DNA of 64,000 bases. It comes from Nemertoderma westbladi. Its lineage: Eukaryota > Xenacoelomorpha > Nemertodermatida > Nemertodermatidae. Under the pieces are notes generated by a model that made no database searches, was not told the DNA's origin, and worked only from the letters and a program-made list of their open reading frames with translations. Made by a program: the position numbers and the translations under genes. Where the stretch lies: contig JAUCBJ010002985.1 of the NCBI GenBank assembly GCA_032718475.1, forward strand, positions 37,533-101,532, read 5' to 3'. Of the stretch, positions 20,540 through 35,400 are shown piece after piece; positions within the stretch are counted from its first letter, which is position 1, and the number at the start of each line of letters is the position of its first letter.

Positions 20540-23452
20540 ACCAAACTTTACGAACTATATATAATAGACCTACATCACGGAACTTCACGAACTATACATC
20601 ACCGAACTTCACTACTGTAATTTTACATCACCGAACTTCACGAACTATAACATCCCCGAACTTCACTAAGTATACATTACCACACTTCACGAACTATACA
20701 TCACATAACTTCACGAAGTATACATCACAGAACGTCACGATATACATCACAGAACTTCACGAAGTATACATCAAAGAACTTCCCGAAGTATATATACATC
20801 ACAGAACTTCACGAAGTATATATACATCACAGAACTTCACGAAGTATATATACATCACAGAACTTTACGAAGTATAGATCACAGAACTTCACGAAGTATA
20901 CATCACAGATCTTCACGAAGTATACATCACATAACTTCACGAAGTATAACATCACAGAACTTCACGAAGTATATATACATCACAGAACTTCACGAAGTAT
21001 GCATCACAGAACTTCACGAAGTATAACATCACAGAACTTCACGAAGTATATACATCACAGAACGTCACGAAGTATATACATCACAGAACTTCACGAAGTA
21101 TACATCAAAGAACTTCACGAAGTATATATACATCACAGAACTTCACGAAGTACACATCAAAGAAATTCACGAAGTATATATACATCACAGAACTTCACGA
21201 AGTATACATCACAGAACTTCATGAAGTATACATCAAAGAAGTTCACGAAGTATATATACATCACAGAACTTCACGAAGTACACATCAAAGAAATTCACGA
21301 AGTATATATACATCACAGAACTTCACGAAGTATACATCACAGAACTTCATGACGTATACATCAAAGAACTTCACGAAGTATATATACATCACAGAACTTC
21401 ACGAAGTACACATCAAAGAAATTCACGAAGTATATATACATCACAGAACTTCACGAAGTATACATCACAGAACTTCATGAAGTATACATCACAGAACTTC
21501 ACGAAGTATACATCAAAGAACTTCACGAAGTATATATACATCACAGAACTTCACGAAGTATAACATCACAGAACTTCACGAAGTATATACATCACAGAAC
21601 GTCACGAAGTATATACATCACAGAACTTCACGAAGTATACATCACAGAACGTCACGAAGTATATACATCACAGAACTTGACGAAGTATACATCAAAGAAC
21701 TTCACGAAGTATATATACATCACAGAACTTCACGAAGTACACATCAAAGAACTTCACGAAGTATATATACATCACAGAACTTCACGAAGTATATATACAT
21801 CACAGAACTTCACGAAGTCGGCCTATACATCACAGAATTTCACGAAGTATACATCACAGAACTTCACGAAGTATAACATCACAGAACTTCACGAAGTATA
21901 TATACATCACAGAACTTCACGAAGTATACATCACAGAACTTCACGAAGTATACATCACAGAACTTCACGAAGTATGCATCACAGAACTTCACGAAGTATA
22001 ACATCACAGAACTTCTCGAAGTATAACATCACAGAACTTCACGAAGTATATATACATCACAGAACTTCACGAAGTATACATCACAGAACTTCACGAAGTA
22101 TATATACATCACAGAACTTCACGAAGTATATATACATCACAGAACTTCACGAAGTATACATCACAGAACTTCATGAAGTATGCATCACAGAACCTCACGA
22201 AGTATAACATTACAGAACTTCACGAAGTATAACATCACAGAACTTCACGAAGTATAACATCACAGAACTTCACGAAGTATAACATCACAGAACTTCACGA
22301 AGTATAACATCACAGAACTTCACGAAGTATATATACATCACAGAACTTCACGAAGTATATATACAATACAGAACTTCACGAAGTATATATACATCACAGA
22401 ACTTCACGAAGTGTATATACTTCACATAACTTCACGAAGTATACATCAAAGAACTTCACGAAGTATATATACATCACAGAACTTCACGAAGTACACATCA
22501 AAAGAACTTCACGAAGTATATATACATCACAGAACTTCACGAAGTATATATACATCACAGAACTTCACGAAGTCGGCCTATACATCACAGAATTTCACGA
22601 AGTATACATCACAGAACTTCACGAAGTATAACATCACAGAACTTCACGAAGTATATATACATCACAGAACTTCACGAAGTATACATCACAGAACTTCACG
22701 AAATAATATACATCACAGAACTTCACGAAGTATAGCATCACAGAACTTAACGAAGTATATATACATCACAGAACTTCACGAAGTATATATACATCACAGA
22801 ACTTCACGAAGTATATATACATCACAGAACTTCACGAAGTATAACAGCACAGAACTTCACGAAGTATAACATCACAGAACTTCACGAAGTATAACATCAC
22901 AGAACTTCACGAAGTATAACATCACAGAACTTCACGAAGTATATATACATTACAGAACTTCACGAAGTATGCATCACAGAACTTCACGAAGTATAATATC
23001 ACAGAACTTCACGAAGTATAACATCACAGAACTTCACGAAGTATATATACATCACAGAACTTCACGAAGTATATATACATCACAGAACTTCACGAAGTAT
23101 ATATACATCACAGAACTTCACGAAGTATATATACATCACAGAACTTCACGAAGTATATATACATCACAGAACTTCACGAAGTATACATCACAGAACTTCA
23201 CGAAGTATGCATCACAGAACCTCACGAAGTATAACATCACAGAACTTCACGAAGTATAACATCACAGAACTTCATGAAGTATAACATCACAGAACTTCAC
23301 GAAGTATAACATCCCAGAACTTCACGAAGTATATAATATACATCCCAGAACTTCACGAAGTATATAATATACATCACAGAACTTCACGAAGTATAACATC
23401 ACAGAACTTTACGATGTATGCATCACAGAACTTCACGAAGTATAACATCACG
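20540..23452 (+). repeat. Minisatellite 1, core CATCACAGAACTTCACGAAGTAT (left block)
   Basis: More than 100 head-to-tail copies of a 23-bp core with 0-6 extra bases (ATATA, A, or TA), giving units of roughly 23-29 bp. The first 200 bp are degenerate (ACCGAACTTCACGAACTATA). Each unit contains the inverted repeat ACTTC-AC-GAAGT. Open frames reading HHRTSRSIYTSQNFTK are generated by the repeat. The array resumes at 25,321 after a LINE. Confidence 0.9.
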
Positions 23453-23956
23453 AATGATGATGAGTCAGGTCAGGTCAGGTCCCCAGATCCTGCTACCACT
23501 ATGGCAGTAATGTGGTACTACCTGTACCTGTCAGCCCAGTAGGTAGGCCCGATAAGCATAGCCTATTCATTATTTAGTTGATCAAGAGTGGGTTGGTTTA
23601 GCCCCGTCAACTAAATAAGTCATCGAGGGCTATAGCGACTAGGGCACCATTGAAGGCAAAGGCTTGATACGCATCTGCATTAGAGATGATACACGCCCCG
23701 CCCTGTCTATACTGGATGCTCTTCTCTCTACCAGTGTTGGGTAACCTAACCCAGGAGGCACACTTGGTTCAGGGTGTAACAAATGGACCCCTGCAGTCGG
23801 CAGCAGGGCTGTAGGCCATGGATAGGCGGAAGGTAATCAACCAACGGCTATACATGCTAACACGGTCGGCGGAAGGTAATCAACCAACGGCGACCTACTG
23901 CGAAGACGCTTGTAGGAGTTGCGACCACAAGCGGTTTACTCCCGCAACAGAAAGAT

Positions 23957-24439
23957 ATGAGTATGAGAACCCTCCAGGAGAAATACCGGCTCGTTCGTCG
24001 CCCGGGTCAAGAAGGACCGCGTCCCTCAGTGGTACACCAGGCTGGGGTCGATAAATTGGCTACTGGAACAGAAGACAGCGAAGAAAGAAGAACCAGCCTG
24101 TTGAAATGTAAAAAGACACTAAAGATTGCTACAATAAACGCACGCACGCTGAAAGCACATACCAAACAGGGTGACATGGTCGCTCTGGCAATGGAATATA
24201 ACATCGACATCATCTGCATCCAAGAACATCGGATTTGTCATGAAGACACTGCGATGAAGTACAATGGCATTGGAAATGGATGGACGTTAGTAACAAGCTC
24301 AGCAGTAAGAAACTCGGCCAATGCATCAATTGGTGGAGAAGGAATTCTGCTAAGCCCATTTGCACTTAAGACCCTAAACAACATCGAATCTATAAATTCT
24401 AGGGTTATGATCGCAACATTTGATGGGAGTCCACATTAG
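23957..24439 (+). pseudogene. LINE apurinic-type endonuclease, N-terminal fragment
   Basis: From about 24,118 the frame reads KIATINARTLK, then NIDIICIQEHRI, the two first motifs of exonuclease-endonuclease-phosphatase fold LINE endonucleases (the N of TINAR and the E of QEHR bind metal). It stops just after the deletion junction at about 24,433. The His and Asp motifs of the C-terminal half are missing, so it cannot be active. Confidence 0.7.
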
Positions 24440-24444
24440 CACCA

Positions 24445-25311
24445 TTGCTATTTGTAATTGTGCTGGATTACGCAATGAGGACGGCCACAAAGGGTGAAGA
24501 TCTGGGATTCACACTTCAAGAACGCAGAAGTAGTAGATATCCGGCAACTACAGTCACAGACACAGACTTTGCGGATGACATCGCCCTGCTCTCTAATACG
24601 CTAGCAGATGCACAGCTTCTACTAAATAAAGTGGAGAGGGCTGCTAAGGAGGTTGGATTGCATATAAATGCTACAAAGACCGAATTCATGACCTTTAATG
24701 TTGATGGAAACTTGACAACCATTGATAATAATCAACTAAGGAAGGTCGATGACTTCCAGTACCTTGGATCATGGATAGAGAGTAGCAAAAAGGACATAGA
24801 AGTTAGGAAAACAAAGGCTTCGGTAGCTCTATCAAAAATGGATACCATCTGGAAATCAGATCTCTCCAGGCACCTGAAGACTAAGTTCTTTCGAGCCACA
24901 GTGGAAAGTGTATTTTTATACGGGGGTGAGACCTGGACACTGACTAAATCACTTGAACAACAAATTGATGGTTGCTACACAAGACTACTAAGGGCAGCCC
25001 TAAACATCAGCTGGAAACAACACATGACAAATGCCGAGCTTTATGGTACAATACCACATGTATCAACAACCCTCCGTGAACGCAGATTAAGATTCAGTGG
25101 GCACTGCTGGCGAAGTAAAGACGAGGTCATACCAGATCTACTTCTCTGGCAACCAACTCATGGAAAGCGTAGTCGTGGACGACCGGCCATAACATATATA
25201 GATCAACTTGAAAGGGATACTGAACTTGGGAGAAACGAAATTGCGACAACTATGGAAAATCGGGAAGGCTGGAAGGATCTCATTTCCACTGTCCGAGTTA
25301 GCTCAACCTAG
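24445..25311 (+). pseudogene. LINE reverse transcriptase, C-terminal part
   Basis: The frame starts within the palm domain. DTDFADDIALLSN carries the FADD catalytic motif, followed by 'GLHINATKTEFM' and 'FQYLGSWI', the usual downstream RT motifs. It ends with the LINE tail RERRLRFSGHCWR and 'RGRPAITYIDQLERDT', common in invertebrate endonuclease-reverse transcriptases. The finger motifs and first palm Asp are lost. I cannot assign a clade safely. Confidence 0.75.
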
Positions 25312-25320
25312 TAGTAGTAG

Positions 25321-25668
25321 TATAACATCACAGAACTTCACGAAGTATATACATCACAGAACTTCGCGAAGTATATATACATCACAGAACTTTACGAAGT
25401 ATAGATCACAGAACTTCACGAAGTATACATCACAGAACTTCACGAAGTATACATCACAGAACTTCACGAAGTATAACATCACAGAACTTCACGAAATAAT
25501 ATACATCACAGAACTTCACGAAGTATACATCAAAGAACTTCACGAAGTATATATACATCACAGAACTTCACGAAGTATACATCAAAGAAGTTCACGAAGT
25601 ATATATACATCACAGAACTTCACGAAGTAGGCCTATGCATCACAGAATTTCACGGAGTATACATCGCT
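25321..25668 (+). repeat. Minisatellite 1 (right block)
   Basis: Same unit as the left block, ending in degenerate copies near 25,668. The LINE at 23,453-25,320 interrupts it. Confidence 0.9.
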
Positions 25669-26444
25669 GAAAAGTTTATAATTGTTGCGGGGGTGGTGAG
25701 GAGATTTATCGCCCAGTTTAAAAAAGGTTGGTGTATAATTATGGGTCAATATTTGGGGTATCGTCAGGACCAAAATATAAACTCAAATACATAAAGACCA
25801 GTACTACTAACACTACTAACAAGTATAGTTAAAAACTGCAACGCCCTCAAGTCGGCTTGTCGCCACCTTACCACTTTTTTATGGCTGATCGAGTAATTTG
25901 GGACGGCGTGTCATATGTACAGTAGACCAATTCATTGGGCTTTAAATTCTTTGCATGGAGCTTCGGATGCTAAATACTACTAACTAATTTATTTTTAATA
26001 TTATTATTTGTATCACAAGCCATTTTTACAATTTTTTTGTAGGTGAACTACATATTAAGTGGTTTCTTCTTATAAAATTGAACCGTTGTGAAATCCACAG
26101 CAAGCTAGAGGGGCGTCTAGACGCAAACACGATCTCGGTGAATTAATTTATCGCCTCTATGATAAACTATAAACTAAGGGAGAGGAACAAGTTACAGTAG
26201 CACGTTATTGTATGCAAAACAATAAATAATATCAATATCACAGGTTACATCGTATTTTTTGTTATGGTAATCAGCTGTTATTTACGTCGATTTTCTCCTG
26301 GAAAGGGATGAATTTTGATTTCGCCGGAAGTCCCCCCCACTCCTATATAGGATCAGCGTCTGTATACCACTACCGTCTTTATACACAATCAATCATATAA
26401 AGATAGCAGATCTTGCGAGTATAATTAATTAGTTATCTATTGTA
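25669..26444. other. Unique intergenic sequence between two tandem arrays
   Basis: No open frame or repeat of note. Confidence 0.5.
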
Positions 26445-29400
26445 GTTGTAGACCTACACGGAGACCTACCTACAATACTTATTGGAGATCCGATACTGTT
26501 GGTGTCACTGCGACCTACAATACTTACTGGAGATCCTTTACTGTGGGTGTCACTGAGACCTACAATACTTACTAGAGATCCGTTACTGTGGGTGGCACGG
26601 AGACCTACAATACTTACAGGAGATCCGTTACTGTGGGTGTCACAGAGACCTACAATACTTACTAGAGATCCGTTACTGTGGGTGGCACGGAGACCTACAA
26701 TACTTACTGGAGATCCGTTATTGTGGGTGTCACAGAGACCTACAATACTTACTGGAGATCCGTTACTGTGGGTGGCACGGAGACCTACAATACTTACTGG
26801 AGATCCTTTACTGTGGGTGGCACGGAGACCTACAATACTTCCTGGAGATCCGTTACTGTGGGTGGCTCGGAGACCTACAATACTTACTGGAGATCCGTTA
26901 CTGTGGGTGGCTCGGAGACCTACAATACTTACTGGAGATCCGTTACTGTGGGTGGCACGGAGACCTACAATACTTACTGGAGATCCGTTACTGTGGGTGG
27001 CACGGAGACCTTCAATACTTACTGGAGATCCTTTACTGTGGGTGGCACGGAGACCTACAATACTTACTGGAGATCCGTTACTGTGGGTGGCACGAAGACC
27101 TACAATACTTACTGGATATCCGTTACTGTGGGTGGCACGGATACCTACAATACTTACTGGATATCCGTTACTGTGGGTGGCACGGATACCTACAATACTT
27201 ACTGGATATCCGTTACTGTGGGTGGCACGGAGACCTACAATACTTACTGGAGATCCGTTACTGTGGGTGGCACGGAGACCTACAATACTTACTGGAGATC
27301 CGTTACTGTGGGTGTCACAGAGACCTACAATACTTACTGGAGATCCGTTACTGAGGGTGACACGGAGACCTACAATACTTACTGGAGATCCGTTACTGTG
27401 GGTGTCACAGAGACCTACAATACTTACTAGAGATCCGTTACTGTGGGTGGCACGGAGACCTACAATACTTACTGGATATCCGTTACTGTGGGTGGCACGG
27501 ATACCTACAATACTTACTGGATATCCGTTACTGTGGGTGTCACAGAGACCTACAATACTTACTGGAGATCCTTTACTGTGGGTGTCACAGAGACCTACAA
27601 TACTTACTGGAGATCCGTTACTGTGGGTGGCACGGAGACCTACAATACTTACTGGAGATCCGTTACTGTGGGTGGCACGGATACCTACAATACTTACTGG
27701 ATATCCGTTACTGTGGGTGGCACGGAGACCTACAATACTTACTGGAGATCCTTTACTGTGGGTGGCACGGAGACCTACAATACTTACTGTGGGTGGCACG
27801 GAGACCTACAATACTTACTGGAGATCCGTTACTGTGGGTGGCACGGAGACCTACAATACTTACTGGAGATCCGTTACTGTGGGTGTCGCGGAGACCTACA
27901 ATACTTACTGGAGATCCGTTACTGTGGGTGGCACGGAGACCTACAATACTTACTGGAGATAAGTTACTGTGGGTGGCACGGAGACCTACAATACTTACTA
28001 GAGATCCGTTACTGTGGGTGGCACGGAGACCTACAATACTTACTAGAGATCCGTTACTGTGGGTGGCACGGAGACCTACAATACTTACTGGATATCCGTT
28101 ACTGTGGGTGGCACGGATACCTACAATACTTACTGGATATCCGTTACTGTGGGTGGCACGGATACCTACAATACTTACTGGATATCCGTTACTGTGGGTG
28201 GCACGGAGACCTTCAATACTTACTGGAGATCCTTTACTGTGGGTGGCACGGAGACCTACAATACTTACTGTGGGTGTCACAGAGACCTACAATACTTACT
28301 GGAGATCCGTTACTGTGGGTGTCACAGAGACCTACAATACTTACTAGAGATCCGTTACTGTGGGTGGCACGGAGACCTACAATACTTACTGGAGATCCGT
28401 TATTGTGGGTGTCACAGAGACCTACAATACTTACTGGAGATCCGTTACTGTGGGTGGCACGGAGACCTACAATACTTACTGGAGATCCTTTACTGTGGGT
28501 GGCACGGAGACCTACAATACTTACTGGAGATCCGTTACTGTGGGTGGCTCGGAGACCTACAATACTTACTGGAGATCCGTTACTGTGGGTGGCTCGGAGA
28601 CCTACAATACTTACTGGAGATCCGTTACTGTGGGTGGCACGGAGACCTACAATACTTACTGGAGATCCGTTACTGTGGGTGGCACGGAGACCTTCAATAC
28701 TTACTGGAGATCCTTTACTGTGGGTGGCACGGAGACCTACAATACTTACTGGAGATCCGTTACTGTGGGTGGCACGGAGACCTACAATACTTACTGGATA
28801 TCCGTTACTGTGGGTGGCACGGATACCTACAATACTTACTGGATATCCGTTACTGTGGGTGGCACGGATACCTACAATACTTACTGGATATCCGTTACTG
28901 TGGGTGGCACGGAGACCTACAATACTTACTGGAGATCCGTTACTGTGGGTGTCACGGAGACCTACAATACTTACTGGAGATCCGTTACTGAGGGTGACAC
29001 GGAGACCTACAATACTTACTGGAGATCCGTTGCTGTGGGTGTCACAGAGACCTACAATACTTACTAGAGATCCGTTACTGTGGGTGGCACGGAGACCTAC
29101 AATACTTACTGGAGATCCGTTACTGTGGGTGTCACAGAGACCTACAATACTTACTGGAGATCCGTTACTGTGGGTGGCACGGAGACCTACAATACTTACT
29201 GGAGATCCGTTACTGTGGGTGGCACGGAGACCTACAATACTTACTGGAGATCCGTTACTGTGGGTGGCACGGAGACCTTCAATACTTACTGGAGATCCTT
29301 TACTGTGGGTGGCACGGAGACCTACAATACTTACTGTGGGTGGCACGGAGACCTACAATACTTACTGGAGATCCGTTACTGTGGGTGGCACGGAGACCTA

Positions 29401-32400
29401 CAATACTTACTGGAGATACGTTACTGTGGGTGTCGCGGAGACCTACAATACTTACTGGAGATCCGTTACTGTGGGTGGCACGGAGACCTACAATACTTAC
29501 TGGAGATAAGTTACTGTGGGTGGCACGGAGACCTACAATACTTACTAGAGATCCGTTACTGTGGGTGGCACGGAGACCTACAATACTTACTGGATATCCG
29601 TTACTGTGGGTGGTACGGAGACCTACAATACTTACTGGAGATCCGCTACTGTGGGTGTCACTGAGACCTACAATACTTACTGGAGATCCGTTACTGTGGG
29701 TGGCACGGAGACCTACAATACTTACTAGAGATCCGTTACTGTGGGTGGCACGGAGACCTACAATACTTACTGTGGGTGGCACGGAGACCTACAATACTTA
29801 CTGTGGGTGGCACGGAGACCTACAATACTTACTGGAGATCCGTTACTGTGGGTGGCACGGAGACCTACAATACTTACTGGAGATAAGTTACTGTGGGTGG
29901 CACGGAGACCTACAATACTTACTAGAGATCCGTTACTGTGGGTGGCACGGAGACCTACAATACTTACTGGATATCCGTTACTGTGGGTGGTACGGAGACC
30001 TACAATACTTACTGGAGATCCGCTACTGTGGGTGTCACTGAGACCTACAATACTTACTGGAGATCCGTTACTGTGGGTGGCACGGAGACCTACAATACTT
30101 ACTAGAGATCCGTTACTGTGGGTGGCACGGAGACCTAAAATACTTACTGGAGATCCGTTACTGTGGGTGGCACGGAGACCTACATTACTTACTAGAGATC
30201 CGTTACTGTGGGTGGCACGGAGACCTACAATACTTACTGAAGATTCGTTACTGTGGGTGTCACAGAGACCTACAATACTTACTGGAGATCCGTTGCTGTG
30301 GGTGGCACGGAGACCTACAATACTTACTAGAGATCCGTTACTGTGGGTGGCACGGAGACCTACATTACTTACTAGAGATCCGTTACTGTGGGTGGCACGG
30401 AGACCTACAATACTTACTGAAGATTCGTTACTGTGGGTGTCACAGAGACCTACAATACTTACTGGAGATCCGTTACTGTGGGTGGCACGGAGACCTACAA
30501 TACTTACTAGAGATCCGTTACTGTGGGTGGCACGGAAACCTACAATACTTACTGGATATCCGTTACTGTGGGTGGCACGGAGACCTACAATACTTACTGG
30601 AGATCCGTTACTGTGGGTGGCACGGAGACCTACAATACTTACTGGAGATCCGTTACTGTGGGTGGCACGGAGACCTACAATACTTACTAGAGATCCGTTA
30701 CTGTGGGTGTCACGGATACCTACAATACTTACTGGATATCCGTTACTGTGGGTGGCACGGATACCTACAATACTTACTGGATATCCGTTACTGTGGGTGG
30801 CACGGAGACCTACAATACTTACTGGAGATCCGTTACTGTGGGTGTCACGGAGACCTACAATACTTACTGGAGATCCGTTACTGAGGGTGACACGGAGACC
30901 TACAATACTTACTGGAGATCCGTTGCTGTGGGTGTCACAGAGACCTACAATACTTACTAGAGATCCGTTACTGTGGGTGGCACGGAGACCTACAATACTT
31001 ACTGGAGATCCGTTACTGTGGGTGTCACAGAGACCTACAATACTTACTGGAGATCCGTTACTGTGGGTGGCACGGAGACCTACAATACTTACTGGAGATC
31101 CGTTACTGTGGGTGGCACGGAGACCTACAATACTTACTGGAGATCCGTTACTGTGGGTGGCACGGAGACCTTCAATACTTACTGGAGATCCTTTACTGTG
31201 GGTGGCACGGAGACCTACAATACTTACTGTGGGTGGCACGGAGACCTACAATACTTACTGGAGATCCGTTACTGTGGGTGGCACGGAGACCTACAATACT
31301 TACTGGAGATACGTTACTGTGGGTGTCGCGGAGACCTACAATACTTACTGGAGATCCGTTACTGTGGGTGGCACGGAGACCTACAATACTTACTGGAGAT
31401 AAGTTACTGTGGGTGGCACGGAGACCTACAATACTTACTAGAGATCCGTTACTGTGGGTGGCACGGAGACCTACAATACTTACTGGATATCCGTTACTGT
31501 GGGTGGTACGGAGACCTACAATACTTACTGGAGATCCGCTACTGTGGGTGTCACTGAGACCTACAATACTTACTGGAGATCCGTTACTGTGGGTGGCACG
31601 GAGACCTACAATACTTACTAGAGATCCGTTACTGTGGGTGGCACGGAGACCTACAATACTTACTGTGGGTGGCACGGAGACCTACAATACTTACTGTGGG
31701 TGGCACGGAGACCTACAATACTTACTGGAGATCCGTTACTGTGGGTGGCACGGAGACCTACAATACTTACTGGAGATAAGTTACTGTGGGTGGCACGGAG
31801 ACCTACAATACTTACTAGAGATCCGTTACTGTGGGTGGCACGGAGACCTACAATACTTACTGGATATCCGTTACTGTGGGTGGTACGGAGACCTACAATA
31901 CTTACTGGAGATCCGCTACTGTGGGTGTCACTGAGACCTACAATACTTACTGGAGATCCGTTACTGTGGGTGGCACGGAGACCTACAATACTTACTAGAG
32001 ATCCGTTACTGTGGGTGGCACGGAGACCTACAATACTTACTGGAGATCCGTTACTGTGGGTGGCACGGAGACCTACATTACTTACTAGAGATCCGTTACT
32101 GTGGGTGGCACGGAGACCTACAATACTTACTGAAGATTCGTTACTGTGGGTGTCACAGAGACCTACAATACTTACTGGAGATCCGTTGCTGTGGGTGGCA
32201 CGGAGACCTACAATACTTACTAGAGATCCGTTACTGTGGGTGGCACGGAGACCTACATTACTTACTAGAGATCCGTTACTGTGGGTGGCACGGAGACCTA
32301 CAATACTTACTGAAGATTCGTTACTGTGGGTGTCACAGAGACCTACAATACTTACTGGAGATCCGTTACTGTGGGTGGCACGGAGACCTACAATACTTAC

Positions 32401-35400
32401 TAGAGATCCGTTACTGTGGGTGGCACGGAAACCTACAATACTTACTGGATATCCGTTACTGTGGGTGGCACGGAGACCTACAATACTTACTGGAGATCCG
32501 TTACTGTGGGTGGCACGGAGACCTACAATACTTACTGGAGATCCGTTACTGTGGGTGGCACGGAGACCTACAATACTTACTAGAGATCCGTTACTGTGGG
32601 TGTCACGGAGACCTACAATACTTACTGGAGATCCGTTACTGAGGGTGACACGGAGACCTACAATACTTACTGGAGATCCGTTACTGTGGGTGGCACGGAG
32701 ACCTTCAATACTTACTGGAGATCCTTTACTGTGGGTGGCACGGAGACCTACAATACTTACTGGAGATCCGTTACTGTGGGTGGCACGAAGACCTACAATA
32801 CTTACTGGATATCCGTTACTGTGGGTGGCACGGATACCTACAATACTTACTGGATATCCGTTACTGTGGGTGGCACGGATACCTACAATACTTACTGGAT
32901 ATCCGTTACTGTGGGTGGCACGGAGACCTACAATACTTACTGGAGATCCGTTACTGTGGGTGTCACGGAGACCTACAATACTTACTGGAGATCCGTTACT
33001 GAGGGTGACACGGAGACCTACAATACTTACTGGAGATCCGTTACTGTGGGTGGCTCGGAGACCTACAATACTTACTGGAGATCCGTTACTGTGGGTGGCT
33101 CGGAGACCTACAATACTTACTGGAGATCCGTTACTGTGGGTGGCACGGAGACCTACAATACTTACTGGAGATCCGTTACTGTGGGTGGCACGGAGACCTT
33201 CAATACTTACTGGAGATCCTTTACTGTGGGTGGCACGGAGACCTACAATACTTACTGGAGATCCGTTACTGTGGGTGGCACGGAGACCTACAATACTTAC
33301 TGGATATCCGTTACTGTGGGTGGCACGGATACCTACAATACTTACTGGATATCCGTTACTGTGGGTGGCACGGATACCTACAATACTTACTGGATATCCG
33401 TTACTGTGGGTGGCACGGAGACCTACAATACTTACTGGAGATCCGTTACTGTGGGTGTCACGGAGACCTACAATACTTACTGGAGATCCGTTACTGAGGG
33501 TGACACGGAGACCTACAATACTTACTGGAGATCCGTTGCTGTGGGTGTCACAGAGACCTACAATACTTACTAGAGATCCGTTACTGTGGGTGGCACGGAG
33601 ACCTACAATACTTACTGGAGATCCGTTACTGTGGGTGTCACAGAGACCTACAATACTTGCTGGAGATCCGTTACTGTGGGTGGCACGGAGACCTACAATA
33701 CTTACTGGAGATCCGTTACTGTGGGTGGCACGGAGACCTACAATACTTACTGGAGATCCGTTACTGTGGGTGGCACGGAGACCTTCAATACTTACTGGAG
33801 ATCCTTTACTGTGGGTGGCACGGAGACCTACAATACTTACTGTGGGTGGCACGGAGACCTACAATACTTACTGGAGATCCGTTACTGTGGGTGGCACGGA
33901 GATCTACAATACTTACTGGAGATACGTTACTGTGGGTGTCGCGGAGACCTACAATACTTACTGGAGATCCGTTACTGTGGGTGGCACGGAGACCTACAAT
34001 ACTTACTGGAGATAAGTTACTGTGGGTGGCACGGAGACCTACAATACTTACTAGAGATCCGTTACTGTGGGTGGCACGGAGACCTACAATACTTACTGGA
34101 TATCCGTTACTGTGGGTGGTACGGAGACCTACAATACTTACTGGAGATCCGCTACTGTGGGTGTCACTGAGACCTACAATACTTACTGGAGATCCGTTAC
34201 TGTGGGTGGCACGGAGACCTACAATACTTACTAGAGATCCGTTACTGTGGGTGGCACGGAGACCTACAATACTTACTGTGGGTGGCACGGAGACCTACAA
34301 TACTTACTGTGGGTGGCACGGAGACCTACAATACTTACTGGAGATCCGTTACTGTGGGTGGCACGGAGACCTACAATACTTACTGGAGATAAGTTACTGT
34401 GGGTGGCACGGAGACCTACAATACTTACTAGAGATCCGTTACTGTGGGTGGCACGGAGACCTACAATACTTACTGGATATCCGTTACTGTGGGTGGTACG
34501 GAGACCTACAATACTTACTGGAGATCCGCTACTGTGGGTGTCACTGAGACCTACAATACTTACTGGAGATCCGTTACTGTGGGTGGCACGGAGACCTACA
34601 ATACTTACTAGAGATCCGTTACTGTGGGTGGCACGGAGACCTACAATACTTACTGGAGATCCGTTACTGTGGGTGGCACGGAGACCTACATTACTTACTA
34701 GAGATCCGTTACTGTGGGTGGCACGGAGACCTACAATACTTACTGAAGATTCGTTACTGTGGGTGTCACAGAGACCTACAATACTTACTGGAGATCCGTT
34801 ACTGTGGGTGGCACGGAGACCTACAATACTTACTAGAGATCCGTTACTGTGGGTGGCACGGAGACCTACATTACTTACTAGAGATCCGTTACTGTGGGTG
34901 GCACGGAGACCTACAATACTTACTGAAGATTCGTTACTGTGGGTGTCACAGAGACCTACAATACTTACTGGAGATCCGTTACTGTGGGTGGCACGGAGAC
35001 CTACAATACTTACTAGAGATCCGTTACTGTGGGTGGCACGGAAACCTACAATACTTACTGGATATCCGTTACTGTGGGTGGCACGGAGACCTACAATACT
35101 TACTGGAGATCCGTTACTGTGGGTGGCACGGAGACCTACAATACTTACTGGAGATCCGTTACTGTGGGTGGCACGGAGACCTACAATACTTACTAGAGAT
35201 CCGTTACTGTGGGTGGCACGGAGACCTACAATACTTACTAAAGATCCGTTACTGTGGGTGGCACTGAGACCTACAATACTTACTGGAGATCCGTTACTGT
35301 GGGTGGCACGGAGACCTACAATACTTACTAGAGATCCTTTACTGTGGGTGGCACGGAGACCAGCAATACTTACTGGAGATCCTTTACTGTGGGTGGCACG

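Larger units (their letters stand above)
23453..25320 (+). mobile_element. Internally deleted non-LTR retrotransposon (LINE) in minisatellite 1
   Basis: It lies between two blocks of the same minisatellite. It has a 5' non-coding part with a 24-bp direct repeat (GGCGGAAGGTAATCAACCAA..., about 23,824 and 23,870), an endonuclease N-terminus, the distal half of a reverse transcriptase, and a (TAG)n 3' end (25,308-25,320). TATAACATCAC flanks both sides, fitting a target duplication but ambiguous because it is the repeat itself. A large middle part is deleted. Confidence 0.8.

Noticed and set aside
20999-23259. HHRTSRSIYTSQNFTK-type repetitive frames
   Set aside because: Translation of minisatellite 1. 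Phase changes with variable unit length, and there is no start context or homology.
20700-23450. loxP-like look of AACTTCACGAAGTAT
   Set aside because: Only the short inverted arms are similar. There are no 13-bp arms with an 8-bp spacer and no recombinase gene.
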